In this document: positions 55,115 through 63,937 of the stretch, piece by piece | Position numbering within the stretch: position 1 is the stretch's first letter | How the letters are laid out: every line of letters begins with the position of its first letter | Source of the DNA: Polycladomyces abyssicola | GTDB lineage: Bacteria > Bacillota > Bacilli > Thermoactinomycetales > JIR-001 | Assembly: GCF_018326425.1 (NCBI RefSeq) | Contig: NZ_AP024601.1 | Location: 2,158,001-2,222,000 of the forward strand | DNA length: 64,000 bases | Direction: 5' to 3' | Notes under the pieces: generated by a model | What the model was told of the DNA's origin: nothing | Database searches by the model: none | The model's input: only the letters and a program-made list of their open reading frames with translations | Position numbers and translations under genes: made by a program

Positions 55115-55410
55115 ACACCAAAATATGAAAACCTCCCGCCCCCAGCCTTCCTTGCTAGGGACGAGAGGTTAGTTCACAACTCCCGCGGTACCACCCTAGT
55201 TGACATTTGTACAGCTACTGCCGGACAAATGCCCACTCTCATCATCCGTAACGGGGATGTTCCGCCGGACAGTACTGAACATTCCCATCCGGAGCGATGA
55301 GGCGAGTTCATCCAACCTCTCTGATCGGCTTGCACCCGAACGCCGACTCTCTGAGCAGAGGAAGCTGGACTACTACTCCTCATCCAAGCTTTGTCGAATC
55401 TTGGCTTATC
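55115..55410 (-). ncRNA. Leucine T-box leader of leuS
   Basis: The T-box core AGGGTGGTACCGCGG lies at 55197-55183, followed by a terminator stem (CCTCTCGTCCC with GGGGGCGGGAGG) and TTTTCATATTTT. The specifier is CUC (55306-55304) in the context UGAA-CUC-GC, a leucine codon. Uncharged tRNA-Leu should promote readthrough. Limits are approximate. Confidence 0.95.
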
Positions 55411-55426
55411 GTGATGTTTGATTCAC

Positions 55427-55456
55427 ATTATATGAAACAGCTTGGACACATGTCAA
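55427..55456 (-). promoter_or_regulatory. Sigma-A promoter of the leuS T-box leader
   Basis: TTGACA (55456-55451), 18-base spacer, TATAAT (55432-55427) on the minus strand; both boxes are perfect. Confidence 0.9.
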
Positions 55457-55533
55457 TGGGTTCTCTATCATTTGTTCACGTGTTTTTAACATTGTTCACA
55501 AATTGGACTCATTCCATACCGTTTGTATGTGCT

Positions 55534-55878
55534 TTATTGCACCTGTTGAATTTCCCTGGCATCGCCCCACAACCGTTCCAGGTCGTAAAATTCGCGTTCA
55601 TCCTTGTGGAAGACGTGGACGACCACATCTCCGAGGTCCATCAGTACCCAGCGTGCCTCGGCAAACCCTTCGATTCCCCTGAGAGGAACCTTTGCCTCCT
55701 GCATCTTTTCCTTGATCGCAGTCACAATGGCTTGCACTTGCTTTTGTGAATTTCCGTGACAGATGACGAAGTAATCGGCTATTACCGACAAACCACGGAT
55801 ATCCAGGATCGTGACACGCTGTGCCTTCTTCTCCTCGGCAGTCGCAGCCGCCAATTGCGCAATCTCCACCAGGTTCAA
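55534..55878 (-). CDS. rsfS: Ribosome silencing factor RsfS
   Basis: 114 residues from TTG 55878 with AGGAGGG 8 bases upstream. The RsfS (YqeL, Iojap) core is VTILDIRGLSVIADYFVICH, GIEGFAEARWVLMDLGDVVV and HVFHKDEREFYDLERLWGDA. It binds L14 and keeps 50S subunits idle in starvation. Last gene of the yqeG operon, 14 bases after yqeK. Confidence 0.95.
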   Translation of the reverse strand: MNLVEIAQLAAATAEEKKAQRVTILDIRGLSVIADYFVICHGNSQKQVQAIVTAIKEKMQEAKVPLRGIEGFAEARWVLMDLGDVVVHVFHKDEREFYDLERLWGDAREIQQVQ

Positions 55879-55892
55879 AAACGATACCCTCC

Positions 55893-56471
55893 TCAGGATG
55901 AATTTTTTCCTGACACCCGCTCTAACACATCATTGCGGGCCAAAAGTGTCAGCGGATACACCTTTTGACCACGGTCGATCAGGAAGCGAATCGTGTTGTC
56001 GAGCGCCATCAACACGGCACGGTCCAAATCGGATTCGGCCACGGCGCGCACTTCGTCCACACCGGGAAACCGTCGGCCGGGTTCGATATAGTCCGCCAGA
56101 AACACCACTTGTTCCAAGCGCGTCATGTTTGGCCGTCCGGTCGTATGATAACGGATCGCATCCAACACCTCGGGATCCGTCACCCCCAGGCACTCACGCA
56201 CCGCTTCGGCACCGACGGGGGCATGCCACAATTCTTTATTATAGTCTAACAGATCCGACGGTAAATGATGACGAATAATCCAGTCCCGCATGCGTTCATC
56301 CGGCCAATATTTGCAGTAATCATGCAGAATACCCGCCAAATCGGCCTTCTCTTTATCAGCTCCGAACCGATCGGCCAAGCGAACAGCCGTTTCCGCCACA
56401 CGCAAAGTGTGTTCAAACCGTGATCGGGGTAGTTCCTTTTCTACAGCTTGCAACAATGCCTCACGTTCCAT
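55893..56471 (-). CDS. yqeK: HD-domain Ap4A hydrolase YqeK
   Basis: 192 residues from ATG 56471, overlapping the end of nadD by 11 bases. HD motifs: RFEHTLRVAETAVRLA, LHDYCKY, YNKELWHAPVGAEA and IRYHTTGRPNM give the metal-binding His/Asp set. YqeK proteins hydrolyse diadenosine tetraphosphate symmetrically. It follows nadD as in other Bacillales. Confidence 0.94.
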   Translation of the reverse strand: MEREALLQAVEKELPRSRFEHTLRVAETAVRLADRFGADKEKADLAGILHDYCKYWPDERMRDWIIRHHLPSDLLDYNKELWHAPVGAEAVRECLGVTDPEVLDAIRYHTTGRPNMTRLEQVVFLADYIEPGRRFPGVDEVRAVAESDLDRAVLMALDNTIRFLIDRGQKVYPLTLLARNDVLERVSGKNSS

Positions 56472-57045
56472 ACAACCTCTTCCCCTTGATGTACTTGCGT
56501 ACCGGTTCCGGCAAAAGATACCGCCCGGAAGCACCGCGCGCCAATTGCCGGCGAATCTGAGTGGATGAAACATTCACAGTGACCGGATCTTGCACCCAGA
56601 TCACTTTTTCCGCGATCTCCGGGGGCAAAGCATCCGTATTCGTGCCGGGGCGTGCGTGTCCAATGATGTCCACCATTTGCAGGATTTCCTCTATTTTATA
56701 CCAATTCGGCAAATCGTTCACCATGTCCCCGCCCACGATGAGAAAAAAACGATCATGTGGATGTTGTGAACACAGCTGGCGAACCGTATCCACTGTATAG
56801 GAAGGTCCTGGTCGTAACAACTCGACTGTGGACAATCGAAACTTGGGGTGATCGCAAATCGCCAGCCTGACCATTTCCACCCGGTGTTCTGCAGGGGTAA
56901 TGTCTTGTCCCGGCTTGTGGGGCGGAGACGCTGCCGGGATGAACCACACCTCATCCAAGCCGACGCTTTGCGATGCCTGTTCGGCAATGATCAGATGACC
57001 GATATGAATCGGGTCAAATGTGCCGCCAAAAATGCCGATGTTCAT
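56461..57045 (-). CDS. nadD: Nicotinate-nucleotide adenylyltransferase
   Basis: 194 residues from ATG 57045 (a GTG directly before it is possible). Nucleotidyl transferase fold: MNIGIFGGTFDPIHIGHL, ASPPHKPGQDITPAEHR, IVGGDMVNDLPNWYKIEEIL and VSSTQIRRQL. It makes deamido-NAD. In B. subtilis yhbY (yqeI) lies between aroE and nadD; here the gap is only 21 bases, so yhbY is absent from this place. Confidence 0.96.
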   Translation of the reverse strand: MNIGIFGGTFDPIHIGHLIIAEQASQSVGLDEVWFIPAASPPHKPGQDITPAEHRVEMVRLAICDHPKFRLSTVELLRPGPSYTVDTVRQLCSQHPHDRFFLIVGGDMVNDLPNWYKIEEILQMVDIIGHARPGTNTDALPPEIAEKVIWVQDPVTVNVSSTQIRRQLARGASGRYLLPEPVRKYIKGKRLYGT

Positions 57046-57066
57046 CACACATCCTCATTTCCGCCA

Positions 57067-57918
57067 TCATTCTCCTTGCAGTGAGGCTTCCAAAACCTCC
57101 CGCATGGTTTCGACCGGCGCCGGACGTCCAGTCCAGTGTTCGAACGCCAACACCGCTTGGTAAAGCAACATGCCCAATCCGGAATGCACACGAGCTCCCC
57201 GTTTTTTCGCCTCTTGCAATAACCGGGTCCACTTCGGCCGGTAAATCAGATCGCTCACGATGAGACGGTCATGCAAACCGGACGGGGCAATCGGAATCTC
57301 GTCCACATGCGGATACATTCCCACAGATGTGGATTGCACCAACAGGGTGGTTTCCTCCAATACCCGGTTGATGTCGGCCAACCCGACCACATCTGTCGCC
57401 GTCCACTGCCCGAGATGGGCCGCCAGTTCCTCTGCTTTTTCTGTCGTGCGGTTGGCCACCGTGATGTGCCGCACCCCTGCCGTCGCCAGTGCATGTCCCA
57501 CCGCTCGTGCCGCACCGCCCGCACCGATGATCAATACGCGTTGTGCGGTAACATCCAGGCCGGTTTCCTCCTGAAGCGAGCGCAGATAACCCGTACCGTC
57601 GGTATTGTACCCGACCAATCGGCCGTTGTCGTTGACCACCGTGTTGACCGCACCGATGGCCCGGGCCGTTTCGTCCACCTCATCCAACCATTCCATAATG
57701 GCAACTTTGTGCGGGATCGTCACATTCCAACCACGGACGCCCAAGGCACGCAATCCCCGCACAGCATCGCCCAATGCTTCCGGTGCCACGTCGAATGCCG
57801 CATATATATAAGGAAGGCCGGCTGTCTGAAACGCTCGATTCATCATCTCCGGCGATTTGGAATGGGCCACCGGATGACCCAACAGCGCCACGACGCCGGT
57901 CGTTCCGTCGATATGCAT
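57067..57918 (-). CDS. aroE: Shikimate dehydrogenase
   Basis: 283 residues from ATG 57918 (MHIDGTTGVVALLGHPVAHSKSP, shown in part) with GGAGAG 8 bases upstream. Conserved GWNVTIPHK (catalytic Lys), GAVNTVV, YNTDGTG (catalytic Asp) and the NADP-binding IIGAGGAARAVGHAL then NRTTEKAE. It reduces 3-dehydroshikimate in the pathway that leads to chorismate, the substrate of the TrpE-TrpG protein in this window. Confidence 0.96.
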   Translation of the reverse strand: MHIDGTTGVVALLGHPVAHSKSPEMMNRAFQTAGLPYIYAAFDVAPEALGDAVRGLRALGVRGWNVTIPHKVAIMEWLDEVDETARAIGAVNTVVNDNGRLVGYNTDGTGYLRSLQEETGLDVTAQRVLIIGAGGAARAVGHALATAGVRHITVANRTTEKAEELAAHLGQWTATDVVGLADINRVLEETTLLVQSTSVGMYPHVDEIPIAPSGLHDRLIVSDLIYRPKWTRLLQEAKKRGARVHSGLGMLLYQAVLAFEHWTGRPAPVETMREVLEASLQGE

Positions 57919-58178
57919 AGGTGATGCTCTCCTCTCCATTTTTACCATTTCCAAGCTCTCGAAAGATGAAACCTGGTGTTCAGGCTTGTTTTCTCCACTT
58001 GCTCCGAGCAGGCGTGCCTGATCTATATCGTGGCATCACTTCCCTGGGCACGCTCCACCTGCGCCCTTTCCGGAAGCAGAGCGAGCCGACCCAGCCGCTT
58101 CCGTTCACTCGTTTCAGGAAGCCCCAGCATCACTCGCTTATGAATCCCCTTGGTTAGATGTTGCAAGTTAAGGGTGTT
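57919..58178. other. Intergenic region between yqeH and aroE
   Basis: No firm gene. A CGGAAGC/GCTTCCG inverted repeat sits near 58070-58105. A 35-codon minus-strand ORF starting MLGLPETSER lacks a good ribosome site. In relatives yqeH and aroE are closer together. Confidence 0.4.
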
Positions 58179-59288
58179 TTAGATGACAGACGGACGCAAT
58201 TCCACCCGGATGCCTTCCGGTGCCCACACTTCAATCTCGGCTGCTTCTTTACCGACAGCGATCCATCCGAGACCCGCAATCACCAGATCCTGCTTCCCGC
58301 CACCCGGAATGTGGAATTGCTGTTTGCGCCAAGGGGGCAAGACAGACGGATCTTCCGGAGGTGCCAACAATTCACCCAGATGTGTCCGTTGAATTTCATC
58401 CGCTTTTTCATACTTGGTCCGGTGAACGTACAGTGCATTGGAAACATACAACACAAACGGCTGGCGTGGTCCCTTGATAAAATCGACGCGTGCCAGGCCG
58501 CCCAGAAACAGCGTTTGTCGGTCGTTCAGCTGATACACCCGCGGGTTGATCGTGCCTTTGGGTACGATGACCTTCAGATCGGCGGGAGAAACCCATTCGC
58601 TCAACCGATCCTTTCGTACGATGCCGGGAGTGTCAATCAAGGAGCGCCCGTCTTCCAACGGAATTCGGATTGTGTCCAAGGTCGTGCCCGGATACGGTGA
58701 CGTCGTGATCGGTTGACCGCCATCGCCGAAATCATGCAACAAACGGTTGATCAGCGTAGATTTCCCCACGTTGGTAACACCGACGACGTACACGTCCCTC
58801 CCCTGTCGGTGACGCTCAATGGCCGCCATCACTTCCCGTATGTAAAAACCTTTGGCCGCACTGCACAGCACGATATCCACCGGATTCGCGCCGAGGCGTT
58901 CAGCCGACCGGCGCACCCATTCACGAATCCGCCCGTGCTTGACCGATTTGGGGAATAAATCGATTTTATTGGCGATCAACAGAAGTGGATTCTTCCCGAT
59001 CCATCGCGGCAGATCTGGAATCCAACTGCCGTCGAAGTCAAACAGGTCCACCACTTGAACAACGAGGCTGTCCGTATCCGCAATCCGTCGCAGCAAGTCT
59101 TCATAGTATCCAGGATCATGGACGACGGGTGCCACTTCGTTATAATGCCGAATACGAAAACAACGCTGGCAAACGGCATCCTGCTCCGCCTCCGCCAGCA
59201 CCTTCTCCGGAACATATCCCGGTTGTTTCGGGTCAGCGGCTTGCAGCGGCACGCCGCACCCCACACAGTATAACGCCGATTCCCTCAC
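58179..59288 (-). CDS. yqeH: Circularly permuted ribosome-assembly GTPase YqeH
   Basis: 369 residues from GTG 59288, which overlaps the yqeG stop (GTGA) and has GGGGGG 7 bases upstream; an ATG 15 bases earlier is possible. The zinc finger (YCVGCGVPLQ...CQRCFRIRHYNE) is followed by the permuted GTPase order: NKIDLFPK (G4) before GVTNVGKSTLINRL (G1) and DTPGIV (G3), as in YqeH/NOA1. It is needed for 30S maturation in B. subtilis. Confidence 0.96.
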   Translation of the reverse strand: MRESALYCVGCGVPLQAADPKQPGYVPEKVLAEAEQDAVCQRCFRIRHYNEVAPVVHDPGYYEDLLRRIADTDSLVVQVVDLFDFDGSWIPDLPRWIGKNPLLLIANKIDLFPKSVKHGRIREWVRRSAERLGANPVDIVLCSAAKGFYIREVMAAIERHRQGRDVYVVGVTNVGKSTLINRLLHDFGDGGQPITTSPYPGTTLDTIRIPLEDGRSLIDTPGIVRKDRLSEWVSPADLKVIVPKGTINPRVYQLNDRQTLFLGGLARVDFIKGPRQPFVLYVSNALYVHRTKYEKADEIQRTHLGELLAPPEDPSVLPPWRKQQFHIPGGGKQDLVIAGLGWIAVGKEAAEIEVWAPEGIRVELRPSVI

Positions 59289-59806
59289 GGTCGATCCCCC
59301 CATCGCAACATTCCCTTTTCTTTCATCCAACGGAAGACAATCCGTTCCATCATCCGGTTGATCTTGGTGAAAAAGCCTTCCGATTCGGAAATCGGCACGA
59401 CCAGAATCGCAAACAGGCCCATTCGTTTGGCCCCCAGCACATCGGTGAACAACTGGTCACCGATGACCACGGTCTCCTCCGGTTTTGTCTCCAAGCGCCG
59501 CAACGCCTTTTTGAACGCGCGGGTGAGCGGTTTTTTCGCACGATGAATAAATGGAATTTGCAAGGGTGTCGCAAACCGAGACACACGTGTACGCGTGTTG
59601 TTGGAAACGATCATCACGCGAAATCCCATCCCCCGTACCTGGTCCAGCCAGCTGACCAATTTGGGCGTGGCGTCGGGACGGTCTGCTTCCACCAGCGTGT
59701 TGTCCAAATCAACGATAGCCGCTTTGACCCCGCGGCGTTGCAACTGATGGAAGTCGATATCGTATATGGATTGTACATACAGATCGGGAACAATCGCTTT
59801 AAACAC
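59285..59806 (-). CDS. yqeG: HAD-family phosphatase YqeG
   Basis: 173 residues from a GTG with GAGGTGGG upstream. HAD motif I is VDLDNTLVEAD, motif II VSNNTRTR, and motif III/IV KPLTRAFKKAL and GDQLFTDVLGAKRMG. Belongs to the YqeG (PGP-like) subfamily IIIA; the substrate is unknown. First gene of the yqeG-yqeH-aroE-nadD-yqeK-rsfS series. No sda gene is visible upstream. Confidence 0.94.
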   Translation of the reverse strand: MFKAIVPDLYVQSIYDIDFHQLQRRGVKAAIVDLDNTLVEADRPDATPKLVSWLDQVRGMGFRVMIVSNNTRTRVSRFATPLQIPFIHRAKKPLTRAFKKALRRLETKPEETVVIGDQLFTDVLGAKRMGLFAILVVPISESEGFFTKINRMMERIVFRWMKEKGMLRWGDRP

Positions 59807-59846
59807 AGGCCCACCTCATCGATCGTCCGTACTTATATCGGCAATA

Positions 59847-59876
59847 ACTATACCACATTTATCCCACCGAGAGCAA
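59847..59876 (-). promoter_or_regulatory. Sigma-A promoter of the yqeG operon
   Basis: TTGCTC (59876-59871), 18-base spacer, TATAGT (59852-59847) on the minus strand, about 40 bases before yqeG. Confidence 0.6.
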
Positions 59877-60294
59877 AAGGAACACCGCATCGAAACCATG
59901 TTCACCTCATGAATTGCGAGCGAGAAGACGCGGCAATTTGATAGGTGTAGATAAAACCGAGCGTTTCGCTGAATCCTCCTCATGGAGTAACAATAAATAG
60001 TATCATCCAATAAGAATTGCAAAAACACTTTAACTGCCCGGTGAGCGAAATACTCGTGAAACTGCTCGCACCTTGAGAAAAACCTATGGGGTTGGCAGGA
60101 GGAAGCGTCTTGCCGTACACCGATTCCGTCTGGCGGATCGACGTTACTTTTACACACCTCAGATCACATTCGCTCTTCATGAGAGGTATTCACCCTCACA
60201 TTTTCGAAAGATTTTAACACCAACTATAAAGTACATTCATACGCCTTTGTTATGGTGAAAGCAATCGGTTGTCCATGGGAAAGGAGCATGGGAA
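59877..60294. other. Intergenic region upstream of the PhoD gene
   Basis: About 420 bases with no convincing gene; I looked for sda and for known riboswitch cores and saw neither. TATAAA (60225-60230) could be the -10 of phoD. Upstream, TTTTCGA and TTTTAACA lie 11 bases apart (60201, 60212), a faint resemblance to PhoP-box spacing. Confidence 0.4.
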
Positions 60295-62187
60295 ATGAGT
60301 GATCGAAACACCAATACCATCGACCAAGGTCGGCGGGTATTTCTCAAATCGTTGCTCACCGGATCGGCCTTGTTTCTCGTCGACAGCCTGACGAAAGGGC
60401 CGGTGGTTGCCATCACCCGTACGGCCAACGCCGCACAAGCGGCCATCGCCACTTCTCGCTATCCCCGATACCAACCGAAGTATGCTCCCGGGATTGGTTT
60501 TCCCCAATCCGTCGCTTCCGGCGATCCTACTGCTACCGGTGCCATGCTGTGGACACGGGTGGACCCCGCTGTCTCACCGGGTCTTTCCACAGACAAGGTT
60601 GACCCCGGTCTGGTTCAGTGGATGCAGGACCCCGCCTCATCCCCCAATGAAGACGTCATCGAATCGATTCGCCAAGGGCGTTTTGTCCAGTTTGAAATCA
60701 GCGAACAAGCGGACTTCTCCCATATTGTACTCAGCGGCTTCGCACCGATTTACCAGGATTATGACCATATCGTCAAAGTGGATGTGGACGGACGTCTTCA
60801 ACCGCAAACCACCTATTATTACCGGTTTATCACGCACTCCGGTCATGTCAGCCGCACCGGCCGTTTCCAAACACTCCCCGCCACGGGTGGACCTGTTCGT
60901 TCCGCCCGTTTCGGTTACGTTTCCTGTGCCGACTACACAAACGGCTACTATCATGCATATCGAATGCTGGCGGAGGAGGACCTGGATTTCGTCATCCATT
61001 TGGGGGACTACATATACGAGTCGGTCGGCGACCCTCAGTACCAAAACCCGCTACCCGACCGGCAAATCCATCTGCCCAGCGGAAAGTCGAAAGCGTTCAC
61101 CCTGGCGGATTACCGGACACTATATCAAACCTACCGCTCCGATCCCGACCTGCAACGCCTACACGAACGACATGCCATGATCGCCATCTGGGATGATCAC
61201 GAATTTGCCAACGATACGTATTTCCCGGCCGTCGCTCCTGACGACAGCCCGGAATCTGATCCGTCACGCCGGTTGACGGCCAACCGCGTATGGTTTGAAT
61301 ACATGCCGGCACGCGTCACCTTTGATGGAACGCAATCATTTGATCGTTCCATCCGCATTTTTCGTTCCTTTACCTGGGGTGACCTGGCCGAATTCATATT
61401 CACCGATCAACGTCTCTACCGCAGCGCCCACCCGTGCGGAGAAAAGGAACTGGGCGAACGTTACCTCTCCTCTGGCTGCCCCCGTATGAACGACCCGGAC
61501 CAGACGATGCTAGGGAAGGAACAAAAAGCTTGGTTCCTCGACCGGATGAAATCCGCCACGGCATTATGGAAAATCTGGGCCAACGAAGTCCAGTTCACCC
61601 CTTTGAAACTGTTCGGACAATATCTCAATCTGGATGCGTGGGACGGATACGCGGGCGAACGCCGTCAGTTGACGGAGGCACTAAAAAAAGCGGGCATTCG
61701 CAATTGGATCACCATCACGGGTGATTTGCACACCTTTGAGGCCAATCTGATCCATGAAGATTACGGCAACGCGTCCGATGAACAGGCGGTGGGAGTGGAA
61801 CTGATGGTCGGTTCTGTCACCTCATCCAATTTGAAAGAAATGGTGCAACAAACGATCCGAGGATCGATCTCCGGCTCCAATCCGCTCCCGCTTTCGGCTG
61901 TCAAACAAATGCTCGCCGATATTTTCGGACCGGTATCGTCCATGTCCGAAGACATCCTGGACAAGGTGATTCATCAGTTGTCCAATCTCATCACCATGCA
62001 AAATCCCTGGATCAAACGGTTTGACAGTACCACCCATGGTTACGCCGTGATGGAATTGACGCGGGACAAAGCCATTTGGCGTGCCTATGCGGTAAGCTCG
62101 ATCCAATCCCGCGACGCACGTAAATCCCTTCTTTTCGAATGTGAGATTCCACGAGATCAGGCACGGCTGAACTTCTCACACGGTTGA
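60295..62187 (+). CDS. phoD: Secreted PhoD-family alkaline phosphatase/phosphodiesterase
   Basis: 630 residues; AAAGGAG lies 8 bases before the ATG. The N-terminus has a twin-arginine signal (QGRRVFLKSLLTGSALFLVD), so export by Tat is expected. PhoD motifs: GFPQSVASGDPTATGAMLWT, YVSCADYTNGYYHAYR, HLGDYIYE, WDDHEFANDTY and ITGDLHTFEANLI, which supply the Fe/Ca ligands. It releases phosphate from mono- and diesters, including teichoic acids in B. subtilis. A tatAd/tatCd pair is not adjacent. Own terminator. Confidence 0.93.
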   Translation: MSDRNTNTIDQGRRVFLKSLLTGSALFLVDSLTKGPVVAITRTANAAQAAIATSRYPRYQPKYAPGIGFPQSVASGDPTATGAMLWTRVDPAVSPGLSTDKVDPGLVQWMQDPASSPNEDVIESIRQGRFVQFEISEQADFSHIVLSGFAPIYQDYDHIVKVDVDGRLQPQTTYYYRFITHSGHVSRTGRFQTLPATGGPVRSARFGYVSCADYTNGYYHAYRMLAEEDLDFVIHLGDYIYESVGDPQYQNPLPDRQIHLPSGKSKAFTLADYRTLYQTYRSDPDLQRLHERHAMIAIWDDHEFANDTYFPAVAPDDSPESDPSRRLTANRVWFEYMPARVTFDGTQSFDRSIRIFRSFTWGDLAEFIFTDQRLYRSAHPCGEKELGERYLSSGCPRMNDPDQTMLGKEQKAWFLDRMKSATALWKIWANEVQFTPLKLFGQYLNLDAWDGYAGERRQLTEALKKAGIRNWITITGDLHTFEANLIHEDYGNASDEQAVGVELMVGSVTSSNLKEMVQQTIRGSISGSNPLPLSAVKQMLADIFGPVSSMSEDILDKVIHQLSNLITMQNPWIKRFDSTTHGYAVMELTRDKAIWRAYAVSSIQSRDARKSLLFECEIPRDQARLNFSHG

Positions 62188-62293
62188 CGGGATCCCATCC
62201 GGTTCGAGACGGCCAAAGCACGTCTGGTGAATACTGTCTCCTCCTTCACGGATTTGCCAGAAACGCCCTAAACAAACGCGGTCCTTTTCTTTT

Positions 62294-62318
62294 GACGGGA
62301 ACATCCCGTCTTTTTTTG
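62294..62318 (+). terminator. Terminator of phoD
   Basis: GACGGGA/TCCCGTC stem, 3-base loop, then TTTTTTT. Confidence 0.9.
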
Positions 62319-62405
62319 TTTTTCCCTTGATTTTTTCCTTCATCAGGCGGATGATGACAGTAGTTCGCGTACAATGATTCCTTTTTCATAGAAAGGAGCA
62401 GGCGC

Positions 62406-63512
62406 ATGCAGGTTCGTTTGGAGAAACTTTCCTCTTGGCTCAAACAGGAATCGATCGATGCCGCGTTCCTCACCTCTACCGCCAATGTGTTCTACCTGTC
62501 TGGATTTCTTTGCCATCCACATGAACGGTTGTTGGGGCTGTTCGTCTTCCCCGAAGCTGAACCGCTGTTGATCTGTCCGCAAATGGAAGTGAAACAAGCC
62601 AAAAATGCGGGATGGTCTTATGAGATCCTGGGATACGACGATACCCAAAACCCGTGGGAAATGATTCGAGACGCACTTACCTCCCGAAAGATCCAACCAA
62701 ACGGGGTTCGCACCCTGGCTGTGGAAAAGGATCATCTCTCCTACCGCCGTGCGGAATTATTGATGTCCATCCTGCCGGGTGTCCGGTTCATTTCGGCGGA
62801 AGATCAGATGCATCAGCTGCGGATGATCAAAGATTCGAAGGAGATCGGCATCATGCGGGAAGCGGCCCGCTTGGCCGACTATGGTGTAGAAGTGGGATTC
62901 TCCGCTTTGAAAGAAGGCGTCACTGAGATGGAAGTGGTCGCAGTGATCGAGAAGGAGTTGAAACAAAAAGGGATTCAGAGCATGGCTTTCTCCACGATGG
63001 TACTGTTTGGAGAAAAGTCCGGCTTGCCGCACGGCATACCAGGCAACCGCCGGCTGCAGGAGGGAGATTTGGTCTTGTTCGACCTTGGGGTCGTGCTGGA
63101 AGGTTACTGTTCGGACATCACCCGCACCGTCGCATATCGCTCGGCCGGAGAACAGCAGCGTGAAATCTATGAAACGGTGTTGCAGGCGCAGCTGAGCGCG
63201 CTGGATGCATGCAAACCTGGGACCCCCATCGGAGAATTGGACAAGACTGCACGAAAGTTGATTGAAAAAGCCGGCTATGGAAAATATTTTCCCCATCGGG
63301 TCGGCCACGGTCTCGGCATCGAGGTGCATGAGTATCCTTCGTTGACCAGCACCAACACGCAACCCCTGCAACCTGGTATGACCTTCACCGTGGAGCCGGG
63401 CATCTACGTGGAAGGCGTCGGGGGTGTGCGGATCGAGGATGATGTGATGATCACCGAAGAGGGATGCGAAATTCTGACCAACTTTTCCAAAGAATTGCTG
63501 ATCATCCGTTGA
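62406..63512 (+). CDS. M24-family Xaa-Pro aminopeptidase/dipeptidase
   Basis: 368 residues from ATG 62406 with AAAGGAG upstream. Creatinase-like N-domain (about 1-125) and pita-bread peptidase domain with metal ligands in VLFDLGVVLEGYCSDITRT (two Asp, shown in part), HRVGHGLG (His), FTVEPGIY (Glu) and GGVRIEDDVM (Glu). It removes N-terminal residues before proline. Similar to B. subtilis YkvY/YqhT; I cannot decide between them. No signal peptide, so cytoplasmic. Confidence 0.92.
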   Translation: MQVRLEKLSSWLKQESIDAAFLTSTANVFYLSGFLCHPHERLLGLFVFPEAEPLLICPQMEVKQAKNAGWSYEILGYDDTQNPWEMIRDALTSRKIQPNGVRTLAVEKDHLSYRRAELLMSILPGVRFISAEDQMHQLRMIKDSKEIGIMREAARLADYGVEVGFSALKEGVTEMEVVAVIEKELKQKGIQSMAFSTMVLFGEKSGLPHGIPGNRRLQEGDLVLFDLGVVLEGYCSDITRTVAYRSAGEQQREIYETVLQAQLSALDACKPGTPIGELDKTARKLIEKAGYGKYFPHRVGHGLGIEVHEYPSLTSTNTQPLQPGMTFTVEPGIYVEGVGGVRIEDDVMITEEGCEILTNFSKELLIIR

Positions 63513-63549
63513 ACAACCCAAAGCCCCCGCTTTTTAGCGAAGTTGAGAC

Positions 63550-63580
63550 ACCCCCTGCCGAAATCGGTAGGGGGTATTTA
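63550..63580 (+). terminator. Hairpin after the M24 peptidase gene
   Basis: A 12-position stem ACCCCCTGCCGA/TCGGTAGGGGGT (one G-T, 2-base loop) followed by ATTTACTT; likely a terminator, though the T run is poor. Confidence 0.6.
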
Positions 63581-63886
63581 CTTCACAGCGGTTACTTCGT
63601 AGGATTTTTGTACAATGCTGCTGGTCCCCCTGATGCCAGGCGATGTTCTCTCCGTGCGCCAGATGGGCCTCTTGTCCGTAAAAGCGGATCGTGATACCAG
63701 TCGAACCACGGTTGTGGGCTTCCAGGTGCCCGGGAAACAGGCGGAGTTCAATGAATGTCACCCACTCGAACATCCCGAACGGTGAAGGAGTCATACACTG
63801 CGTAACACATTTGGGTATCATACTTATAAATCCGGACGATATCACTCTGTTGCAGTCGATCTTTTTTCACTCGTCGTCGAAATGGT
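63581..63886. other. Region between two hairpins near the right edge
   Basis: About 300 bases enclosed by terminator-like hairpins. Several short frames exist on both strands; the only one I would keep as a candidate is at 63748-63870. A longer minus-strand frame (63534-63773) runs through the hairpin at 63550 and has no ribosome site. Confidence 0.35.
63748..63870 (-). CDS. Possible 40-residue protein
   Basis: From GTG 63870: MKKDRLQQSDIVRIYKYDTQ..., with balanced hydrophobic and charged residues (DIVRIYKYD, VRDVRVGD) that look like a small beta protein. No clear ribosome site. It lies just after the large hairpin at 63887. Unrecognised. Confidence 0.3.
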   Translation of the reverse strand: MKKDRLQQSDIVRIYKYDTQMCYAVYDSFTVRDVRVGDIH

Positions 63887-63937
63887 CCGGTTTAAAAAGA
63901 ACCCCCTGGGAATCCAGGGGTTCTTTTTAAACCGGCA
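63887..63937. terminator. Long bidirectional terminator
   Basis: CCGGTTTAAAAAGAACCCCCTGG (in part) and CCAGGGGTTCTTTTTAAACCGG form a 22-bp stem with one bulged C and a 4-base loop; T runs on both strands. It ends the gene entering from the right edge. Confidence 0.85.

Noticed and set aside
59877-60294. Riboswitch upstream of phoD
   Set aside because: A possible hairpin near 60035-60075 does not match any aptamer core that I know (GEMM, TPP, cobalamin, fluoride, preQ1).
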